Source: an uncultured Burkholderiales bacterium
Lineage (GTDB): Bacteria > Pseudomonadota > Gammaproteobacteria > Burkholderiales > Burkholderiaceae_C
Length of the DNA: 22,284 nt
Assembly: GCA_903953985.1 (NCBI GenBank)
Contig: CAJBLW010000504.1
Location: 1-22,284, forward strand
Direction of reading: 5' to 3'
The notes under the pieces were generated by a model that worked only from the letters and a program-made list of their open reading frames with translations, was not told where the DNA came from and did not search any database. Positions 16,877-22,284 of this stretch are shown piece after piece. A program made the translations under genes and the position numbers. Each line of letters opens with the position of its first letter. Position 1 is the stretch's first letter.

Positions 16877-17845
16877 TTAAAAAGGCGCGTCCTTGCGCGC
16901 TTCCTTGGCCTCGTTGTTGTTGTCGTCGCTGCTGGCTGGGGCCGCATCACCTTCGGCGTCTGGGTTGTGCGTGTCGCCAGTGCGTTCGCGGCTCAGGGCG
17001 TCCACGTCGGTGCGCACGTTGGCCTTGTCGCCCGCGCTGGCAAATTTGCTGTACTTGCCCAAGATGCTGACCAGCTGGCCATAAATGCGGGGCGCACCGG
17101 CCAAGCATTCTTTTTGCTCCAGAAAGTCGGCTTCGCCCGTGAAGTTACCGATCAGGCCACCGGCTTCGGTGACCAGCAGCGAGCCCGCAGCCACGTCCCA
17201 AGGCGACAAACCTGTTTCAAAGAAACCGTCCGTGAAACCTGCGGCCACATAGGCCAAATCCAGGGCCGCAGCGCCTGGGCGACGCAGCCCGGCGGTGCGC
17301 TGCATCACGTCGCCCATCATGCGCAGGTACTGGTTGAAGTTGTCGCCTTTGCGGAAAGGGAAGCCTGTGGAAATGATGCACTCTTCCATCCGGATGCGCT
17401 TGCTCACGCGCAGGCGGCGGTCGTTCATGAACGCACCACGTCCTTTGGTGGCAGTGAACAGGTCGTTGCGGGTGGGGTCGTAAATGACGGCTTGCTCGAT
17501 CTTGCCGCGCACTTGCAAGGCAATGCTCACGCAGTAAACGGGGAAGCCGTGGATGAAGTTGGTGGTGCCGTCCAGGGGGTCGATGATCCAGATGTGGTCA
17601 GCGAGGGGGTTGCCGAATTCGCGGCCCGACTCTTCGGCCAGGATGCCGTGGTCGGGGTAGGCGGTCAGCAGGGTCTCGATGATGATTTTTTCGCTGGCGT
17701 GGTCGACTTCGGTGACAAAGTCGTTGACCTGCTTTTGCGAGATGCGGACCGCTTCAACGTCGAGCGCGGCGCGGTTGATGATGGCGCCAGCGGCGCGCGC
17801 AGCCTTGATGGCCACGTTGAGCATGGGGTGGAGATTGGACGACAT
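16877..17845 (-). CDS. suhB: inositol-1-monophosphatase family protein SuhB
   Basis: A 322-residue Mg2+-dependent inositol-phosphatase family protein. Motifs visible are GILAEESG (68-74, with metal-binding Glu), WIIDPLDGTTNF (86-97, Asp89 and Asp92) and WDVAAG (216-221, Asp217). In proteobacteria SuhB also acts in rRNA antitermination with Nus factors. The frame is open to 17878, but residues matching the family begin at MSSNLHPMLNVAIKAARAAG, so ATG 17845 is chosen. The catalytic part ends near residue 268; the remaining ~54 residues are an acidic, Asp/Asn/Glu/Ala-rich tail that looks disordered and makes the protein longer than the 267-residue E. coli SuhB. It lies downstream, on the same strand, of the decayed toxin module and ends at the shared terminator. 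Confidence 0.96.
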   Translation of the reverse strand: MSSNLHPMLNVAIKAARAAGAIINRAALDVEAVRISQKQVNDFVTEVDHASEKIIIETLLTAYPDHGILAEESGREFGNPLADHIWIIDPLDGTTNFIHGFPVYCVSIALQVRGKIEQAVIYDPTRNDLFTATKGRGAFMNDRRLRVSKRIRMEECIISTGFPFRKGDNFNQYLRMMGDVMQRTAGLRRPGAAALDLAYVAAGFTDGFFETGLSPWDVAAGSLLVTEAGGLIGNFTGEADFLEQKECLAGAPRIYGQLVSILGKYSKFASAGDKANVRTDVDALSRERTGDTHNPDAEGDAAPASSDDNNNEAKEARKDAPF

Positions 17846-17959
17846 GAATTGTGTGAAGAACTGAACTGGCCCACGCACGATCGCGGCGGCGAAGGGCGGA
17901 TTTTCTCATGAATTGGAAGACATGTTACGCGTGCATCGCTGACTTTCGCGGGATGAGTG

Positions 17960-18779
17960 TCATTTCCTTAGGAATTTTTTTACGCCAAATTGGTGGATCT
18001 GACTTGCCGCAATCACTGTGGCCTTGATCTGGTTGTCGTGCAGCTTGTCGGCAAACCCTTGGCCAACTCACCCACAATGCCGATAGTGTTCAAATTACTC
18101 AGCGCCCCGGCTTTGAGCATTGCCGCCAACGTGGCTTTGATGGTGCTGCTGGTGCTGATGTCTTTGAGCGTCTTGCCAATGTCGCCTTTGTTGTTGACCA
18201 GAGTGATGCTGGCCTGCGCGGCCAGACTGGTAAAGGCCGCGTTGGCCATCAGGCCCGCCGTGGTCGTGGTGGTGACTGTCACCCCTGCGGCCGTGGTGGT
18301 CGTCACGGTGCCACCAATCAGGCTGGCCCCCATGCCGCCGTTGCCCAGGCCACGGCCACCGACAGCAAAGCTGCCCACGCAGGCGTCAGCCCTTGTTGGC
18401 TGTAGTTCCACTGGTCGTTGGCCAGTTTGACCGCCTGCCAGTTCACGTCTTTTCGCGCTGCCAAGTCGTTCAAGTAGCCCATGCCGGGCTGTGCGCTGAG
18501 CTTGGAGATCTGGCTCTTGAAATCACCTTCGGGAATTTGCACTGATAACCCGCCTGGCGCAGAGAAGGTGCCCCCGCCGGCAAAGCTGGGCAGGGCCAGG
18601 GTTTCGGTGTTGCTGCCCGCGTTGGTTAGGGTTTGCCAAACCACTGCGTCGCTTTTGCTGGTGCGGCTTTGCTGCACCGTGGTTTTGACGCCCTCCACGA
18701 TGATGCGGGCATCAGCCCGGGCCTTCTCGCCCACCCCGGCGTTGAAAGCATAGCCGCCACCGGCGCTGACCTGGGTGCC
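17960..18779 (-). pseudogene. decayed FhaB/CdiA-type module (pre-toxin and DUF637 region, frameshifted)
   Basis: This stretch is a broken paralogue of residues 107-320 of the module at 19815-21344. Homology begins at GTQVSAGGGYAF (18779), and runs in one frame to about 18347. There one base present in the intact copy (T at 20594) is missing, and the protein continues in a second frame (MGASLIGG, then a Thr-rich insertion, then FTSLAAQASITLVNNKGD). Near 18060 a second shift seems to lead into GFADKLHDNQIKATVIAAS, which ends at the stop at 17960. The KGDIGKTLKD block is typical of the hemagglutinin DUF637 domain that precedes variable toxin tips. No toxin tip, start codon or secretion signal remains. 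It begins 20 bases after the TPR lipoprotein stop. Confidence 0.85.
18348..18779 (-). repeat. module repeat, copy A
   Basis: 432 bases that align without a gap to 20595-21026 at a constant offset of 2247. Bases 18621-18697 are identical to 20868-20944 (77 in a row). Homology stops abruptly at 18779/21026, which marks the module boundary. Copy A lies in the decayed module. Confidence 0.93.
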
Positions 18780-18799
18780 GTAGGGACTCAGTCTGCGGT

Positions 18800-19432
18800 T
18801 CACAAAGCCTCGGCACACTGGGCCTTACGCATTTGGTCGCCAACATAGTCAGCGATTGACTGCCCGCTCCTGGGCTGATGCGGTTTGGCTTGCGGGTTGC
18901 GCAACTGGTTCATCGCGTAGGCCTCCAGAGTCTTCTGAAAGTTTTTGCAAGCGGCCGCCTTCTCCGATAGTCGCTGATGCAGCCAAGCCAAGTGCAAGTG
19001 GGAATTGGTCAATGCGTCGTACTTATCCGCTCGCCTGTGCTGATCTATCGCCTGTTCATACTGCACGATAGCCATTCGTATGTACTCAGCCGATTTTTCG
19101 AATCGATTGGTCAAAGTGATCGAAGCATCCCGGAATCCGTGGCGCATGTAGGAGAGCTCCGCCTTGTTGACCGCATTCGATTGCAGCAGCTCTGCGTACA
19201 AGCCATAGGCGTAGCCCAAGCCGTGAGGTTCGTCACGCTCCCGATAAATTGCAATGGCCTCATGAATGAGACGCTCCGCAGGCAGGGCGCGCCCCTGATC
19301 GAGCAAATAACCTGCGTCCGTAAGCTTCTTGCTGGGGTCCTCGGAGCTTGTCACACCCACGGCGGCACAACCATACAGCGCGCATAGAACCACGGCCAGC
19401 AAACTTGAACACACCCACCTCGAAATCCGCAT
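18800..19432 (-). CDS. TPR-like lipoprotein
   Basis: A 210-residue predicted lipoprotein. A basic N-terminus (MRISR), a hydrophobic stretch and the lipobox LYGC place the lipidated cysteine at residue 22. The mature part is helical with a TPR-like rhythm, for example AGYLLDQGRALPAERLIHEA and, later, YEQAIDQHRRADKYDALTNS. The start at 19432 has a near-perfect ribosome site, AGGAGGA at 19436-19442; the longer frame to 19465 is not needed. It follows the small lipoprotein gene by 36 bases and is followed after 20 bases by the decayed module. Its position after a toxin-module C-terminus suggests an immunity or accessory role, perhaps for a module whose toxin has been lost. No function can be assigned from sequence alone. 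Confidence 0.85.
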   Translation of the reverse strand: MRISRWVCSSLLAVVLCALYGCAAVGVTSSEDPSKKLTDAGYLLDQGRALPAERLIHEAIAIYRERDEPHGLGYAYGLYAELLQSNAVNKAELSYMRHGFRDASITLTNRFEKSAEYIRMAIVQYEQAIDQHRRADKYDALTNSHLHLAWLHQRLSEKAAACKNFQKTLEAYAMNQLRNPQAKPHQPRSGQSIADYVGDQMRKAQCAEAL

Positions 19433-19435
19433 AAA

Positions 19436-19442
19436 TCCTCCT
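19436..19442 (-). promoter_or_regulatory. strong ribosome binding site for TPR-like lipoprotein
   Basis: AGGAGGA on the minus strand ends 3 bases before the ATG at 19432. It decides this start over the upstream in-frame codon at 19465. Confidence 0.8.
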
Positions 19443-19468
19443 TTTACAAGCATCGGCTGACTCACTTG

Positions 19469-19810
19469 TCAGCGCACCAGACAACGGTTCATATGGCTTG
19501 TTCCTCGCTCATCGCGCCAAGACCGGATGATGTCGTTTTCATCAACGTAGAGGGAGTACTTGCAGCGCTCGTAATCGAAGCGAATGAAGTAACGGGTTCC
19601 TGGGCCTTCTCGCTCGGTGCGGTATAGCCACCCTTCACCGTGACCATAAGGACTTCTTGTACCAGGGTGGCGCTGGAGGTTTGAAGGATTTGTATATTTG
19701 GTACCAATAAAGCGATTTACCCTCTCAGCCGCATACGGGCCAAACCCCGGGATTGCGCATGCACCTAACAACAAGGCAGCGCATACTGGCAGAACTTTTA
19801 GACTTCTCAT
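19469..19810 (-). CDS. small lipoprotein, candidate immunity protein
   Basis: A 113-residue predicted lipoprotein with the signal MRSLKVLPVCAALLLGAC and lipobox LGAC (Cys18). The mature domain of about 95 residues is compact, aromatic and basic, with YFIRFDYERCKYSLYVDEND and a final ERGTSHMNRCLVR; its two cysteines could pair in the periplasm. The ATG at 19810 lies 4 bases after the stop of the orphan module, so the two are translationally coupled; an in-frame start at 19831 would overlap the module. A small protein directly after a polymorphic-toxin C-terminus is the usual place for the immunity gene, and lipidation would put it at the periplasmic face. I do not recognise the family, and the immunity role is inferred from position. 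Confidence 0.82.
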   Translation of the reverse strand: MRSLKVLPVCAALLLGACAIPGFGPYAAERVNRFIGTKYTNPSNLQRHPGTRSPYGHGEGWLYRTEREGPGTRYFIRFDYERCKYSLYVDENDIIRSWRDERGTSHMNRCLVR

Positions 19811-19814
19811 GGCA

Positions 19815-21344
19815 TTACTTCCTTCTTGCATTGATGTAACGGTACTGATCGAGCAGCGCGCCGTAGTTCACGATCAGCGCCGGAGGCATGGAGCCGATGT
19901 TTGTGGCGGTGTTCCAGGTTTTCCCTTGAGCCATCCACTCGCCCCAGCCGTCGTGCAGCGTCGCAAAGGCATTGAAACCCGGCAGGATGTTCAGCGCATT
20001 GCTGATGGGGGTGCCGTGGCAGATGGAAACAATAGACATGCATTGCTCGTTATGCCCAATATTCTTGCCTTCGCGCAGCACACCATTAACCATCACGCGC
20101 GTCATTCGATACAGCCCGCCTTCGTTGTCGAGCTTATCCACGACAGGATCCGCCCTATCCACCCCCGGCCGCACATCAGCCCCACGCCCCGCCTGATACT
20201 GGTAAGCCTCGCCGCTCAAGCCCAGTGCTGCCACCGTCCACCAATCGCTGCTGGAGTTGGAGCCAGACAAGATGCCCTTGGCGGCAGTGTTAAGGGCATA
20301 GGCTTGACTGCGCTTGGCCCAGTCTGTCACCAAGGTGTTGCCCGTATCGGTCAGCACAGTGCGGCCCCAGTCGGCCGTATACGTCGTCACACCGGCCACC
20401 CCTGCTGCAATGATCATGTTCTTGACGGTATGGCTATTGCCCAGTTCCTTCAAGGTCTTACCCACATCGCCTTTGTTATTGATCAGTGTGATGCTCGCTT
20501 GTGCTGCCAGGCTGGTGAAGGCCGCATTGGCCGCAGCCGTGCTCACAGTACCCGTGGTACCTATCAAGCTCGCACCAGTTCCACCGGTGGCCATGGCCAC
20601 GGCTAAACCAATAAGCGCCGCACCCGCAGGCGTCAGCCCCGACTGGCTGTAGTTCCACTGGTCGTTGGCCAGCTTGACCGCCTGCCAGTTCACGTCCTTG
20701 CGTGCGGCCAAGTCGTTCAGGTAGCCCATGCCGGGCTGCTGGCTCAGGGTTTGGATCTGGTTTTTGAAGTTGCCTTCGGGGATTTGCACCGAGATACCCC
20801 CAGGCGCACTGAACGTGCCCCCGCCGGCAAAACTGGGCAGGGCCAGGGTTTCGGTGTTGCTGCCCGAGTTGGTTAGGGTTTGCCAAACCACTGCGTCGCT
20901 TTTGCTGGTGCGGCTTTGCTGCACCGTGGTTTTGACGCCCTCCAAGATGATGCGTGCATCGGCCCGGGCTTTTTCTCCCACACCGGCGTTGAAGGCGTAA
21001 CCACCGCCGGCGCTGACCTGTGTGCCTTGCAGCAAGGTGTCACCGCCAGAGTTGCTCACCAGCTCGGCCTGGCTTTGCAGGCGGGTGACCAGCGGGGTGT
21101 TTTCTATGGAGCTGCTGGAGCTGCGGGATTTGGAATACTGGATGCCAAAGAAACTGCGGGTTTTGGTGCTGTCGTCACGGTTGTTGGTTTGGTCATAGAC
21201 CGCGTAGTAGTTGGCTGCGCCGCCTGCTTGCAGGCTCACCCGGCCACCGGACGATACCCTGGTGCCGTAGGTGTTCAACTCGTTGCCTGCGCTCACGCTC
21301 ACGCTGGTGGCGGTAAGTTCAGTCAGGAGCGCGGTCGTCGACAT
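19815..21344 (-). CDS. orphan hemagglutinin/CdiA-type module with DUF637 and variable C-terminal domain
   Basis: A 509-residue protein read from ATG 21344, preceded by GGAGGT at 21351-21356. Residues 10-270 resemble the late part of large FhaB/CdiA adhesin-toxins: the SVSAGNELNTYGTRVSSGG repeat-like segment, a Ser-rich stretch (71-79), then TQVSAGGGYAF. Residues about 271-320 match the DUF637 hemagglutinin domain (INNKGDVGKTLKELG). The tip (about 400-509) carries HNEQC (431-435), ICHG (441-444), PGFNAFATLHDGWGEWM (455-471) and PPALIVNYGALL. I recall similar PGFNA..LHD tips at the ends of other hemagglutinin-like proteins but cannot name an activity. There is no signal peptide or TPS domain, so on its own it should not be secreted. 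It follows the 153-residue gene by 22 bases and precedes the small lipoprotein. Confidence 0.85.
   Translation of the reverse strand: MSTTALLTELTATSVSVSAGNELNTYGTRVSSGGRVSLQAGGAANYYAVYDQTNNRDDSTKTRSFFGIQYSKSRSSSSSIENTPLVTRLQSQAELVSNSGGDTLLQGTQVSAGGGYAFNAGVGEKARADARIILEGVKTTVQQSRTSKSDAVVWQTLTNSGSNTETLALPSFAGGGTFSAPGGISVQIPEGNFKNQIQTLSQQPGMGYLNDLAARKDVNWQAVKLANDQWNYSQSGLTPAGAALIGLAVAMATGGTGASLIGTTGTVSTAAANAAFTSLAAQASITLINNKGDVGKTLKELGNSHTVKNMIIAAGVAGVTTYTADWGRTVLTDTGNTLVTDWAKRSQAYALNTAAKGILSGSNSSSDWWTVAALGLSGEAYQYQAGRGADVRPGVDRADPVVDKLDNEGGLYRMTRVMVNGVLREGKNIGHNEQCMSIVSICHGTPISNALNILPGFNAFATLHDGWGEWMAQGKTWNTATNIGSMPPALIVNYGALLDQYRYINARRK
20595..21026 (-). repeat. module repeat, copy B
   Basis: Intact partner of 18348-18779, inside the orphan module coding for residues about 107-250. 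The two copies are colinear without indels until T20594, which copy A lacks. Such repeats can allow homologous exchange of module tips. Confidence 0.93.
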
Positions 21345-21350
21345 CAAACC

Positions 21351-21356
21351 ACCTCC
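21351..21356 (-). promoter_or_regulatory. ribosome binding site of orphan module
   Basis: GGAGGT on the minus strand stands 6 bases before ATG 21344. It shows that the displaced module can be translated as a separate protein, and it decides against the longer frame starting at 21410, which overlaps the preceding gene. Confidence 0.75.
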
Positions 21357-21366
21357 GAACACATTT

Positions 21367-21828
21367 TTATTTTGAACTTTCTGGGGCAGGGCAATTGGGA
21401 AAGTCACCATTGCGCCAACGCTTTTCTATATCTTGACCAAGTGGGGTAAGCCCGCCGCCAACAGTTTTTATCATTTCAAATGCATCGGCTACATCTGAAG
21501 GCTTGAATAATCTGCGATATTCGCATGCATTAATTAAATCAACTGTCACACCGTCGCCGCCATTTTTTATGCCGCCATACCCTTGACCAACAATATCCTT
21601 TAATAGACCGGCAATCTCAGCCCCTCTTGAATTATTATCGTTGTATTGATAGTAGCTCAATAGATGGGTCTTTGATTTTATATCCCCACGATTTGCTTTG
21701 AATTTGGTAATCTCATAGTTCACCCACCTCATATCGCCCGAATCTGATGGATTGAAAATATTTTCTATCTCCAAATAAATCAAAACAACCAAAAAAAATG
21801 CAAATAATCCAATAAATATTTTTTTCAT
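21367..21828 (-). CDS. small membrane-anchored protein, candidate immunity protein
   Basis: A 153-residue protein with an N-terminal hydrophobic segment (about residues 4-20, after MKK) that is a signal anchor or uncleaved signal; no lipobox is seen. The rest is soluble, with WVNYEITKFKANRGD near the start and GGGLTPLGQDIEKRWRNGDF near the end, and should face the periplasm. It starts 10 bases after the stop of the caspase-like gene and is likely co-translated with it. The base composition is clearly more AT-rich than regions 1-3, with many AAA/ATT codons, which suggests recent acquisition. I do not recognise the family; position makes it the candidate immunity protein for the caspase-like domain. 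Confidence 0.8.
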   Translation of the reverse strand: MKKIFIGLFAFFLVVLIYLEIENIFNPSDSGDMRWVNYEITKFKANRGDIKSKTHLLSYYQYNDNNSRGAEIAGLLKDIVGQGYGGIKNGGDGVTVDLINACEYRRLFKPSDVADAFEMIKTVGGGLTPLGQDIEKRWRNGDFPNCPAPESSK

Positions 21829-21838
21829 GAATAACTCT

Positions 21839-22260
21839 TTAAAATGGCTTTTTAGTCGTTGTACTCAACAGCGAGCCGTCAGGACCAAATGTCTTCCAAA
21901 TACCAGGCGAGAGTAAATTGGGAATAGTTTCAGACAGTTTTTGGTATGACCCTGTAATTCCGCTTGTACTAAATGACGGAATATTCCAAGTGGTCGTGTT
22001 TGAACCTATGACTTTTACGTTTAAACTTTTTGCCAAAGCACTTGCAACGCCGTTATCAATTTCACCAGTATTGCAAGCATCTAATATTATGGGTTGCCCA
22101 GGCTTCCAGGCGCCCGAGTTTTTTATCATATCGACTAAACCATTCCATTCTGCGACATTCGTGGGTTTAACCCCTTGAATTGATTCTAAATTGCCGTGCG
22201 CAAAGATAACTGTGTACCCGTCAACTTGAGTCCCACCGGTTCCGGCGGCATACAAATCCC
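21839..22260 (-). CDS. caspase-like C-terminal domain, probable polymorphic-toxin tip (N-terminus beyond contig end)
   Basis: The last 139 residues of a protein whose start is not in the window. The open frame appears to begin at a GTG at 22276, but that codon lies in sequencing adapter, so the gene is cut by the contig end. The domain shows VIFAHGNLESIQG and, about 40 residues later, PIILDACNTGEIDNG. A histidine in an HG motif and a cysteine in a D-A-C-N-T-G motif, each after a hydrophobic strand, is the pattern of caspase-like (clan CD) peptidases. Similar HG/CNTG domains are found, as I recall, at the C-termini of Rhs and hemagglutinin-type toxins. Low GC content and the downstream toxin-module remnants support a toxin tip. 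Proteolytic activity is inferred only. Confidence 0.75.
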
Positions 22261-22284
22261 AGATCGGAGAGCACACGTCTGAAC
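22261..22284. other. Illumina TruSeq adapter remnant at contig end
   Basis: AGATCGGA followed directly by GAGCACACGTCTGAAC equals the start of the TruSeq read adapter, except that one A of the AAGAG part is missing. This is not genomic DNA. Confidence 0.93.

Noticed and set aside
19456..19473. GCTGAC/GTCAGC hairpin between the two lipoprotein genes
   Set aside because: A 6-bp stem with a 6-base loop overlapping a stop codon and lacking a T tract; not convincing as a terminator or attenuator.
17960..22260. Insertion sequence, integrase or CRISPR array in the accessory region
   Set aside because: No transposase, integrase, terminal inverted repeats or regularly spaced repeats were seen; the repeats present are paralogous coding modules.
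22259..22276. GTG start of a complete 145-residue protein at the contig end
   Set aside because: The start codon and first codons are adapter sequence; the gene continues beyond the contig.

Overview
The window looks like a contig end from a betaproteobacterium of the Burkholderiales, most likely Comamonadaceae. This rests on the high GC content, on the recognisable style of MutS, SuhB, the CNNM/CorC-type protein and the DUF2126 protein, and on a long amidoligase-type cluster with the proteasome-like Anbu protein. The assignment is by protein resemblance only; there is no rRNA in the window. The last 24 bases match the Illumina TruSeq adapter with one base missing, so the real biological sequence ends at 22260.

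Region 1 (1-1620, minus strand): the N-terminal 241 residues of a CaiB/BaiF-family CoA-transferase or racemase running off the left edge, preceded by an alpha/beta hydrolase.

Region 2 (1826-12532): a cluster of uncharacterised peptide-modification genes. It has two circularly permuted ATP-grasp proteins (one fused to an alpha-E domain, one followed by a separate alpha-E protein), two transglutaminase-like proteins (one fused to a DUF2126 putative amidoligase), and the self-compartmentalising protease homologue Anbu. They lie in three blocks: a plus-strand pair (1826-5431), a minus-strand pair (7913-5461), and the large plus-strand transglutaminase/DUF2126 gene (8220-11660), whose upstream region is shared divergently with the minus pair. 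Anbu faces it convergently and lies just downstream of mutS. The family-level prediction is that ATP-grasp and amidoligase domains make amide or peptide bonds, while the transglutaminase-like and Anbu proteases cleave or process the product. The substrate is unknown. The ATP-grasp domain of the fusion lacks motifs kept by its paralogue.

Region 3 (12544-17845): housekeeping genes. These are mutS, a divergent CNNM/CorC-type membrane protein, a strong bidirectional terminator, and suhB with an unusual acidic tail.

Region 4 (17960-22260, minus strand): an accessory block that looks like a tail of displaced polymorphic-toxin (FhaB/CdiA-type) modules. In transcription order it holds a caspase-like C-terminal domain cut by the contig end, a small membrane-anchored protein, an orphan hemagglutinin/DUF637 module with its own ribosome binding site and a different C-terminal domain, two lipoprotein genes, and a third module decayed by frameshifts. 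The orphan and decayed modules share 432 bp of gap-free homology. The small proteins after each C-terminal domain are candidate immunity proteins; this is inferred from position only.
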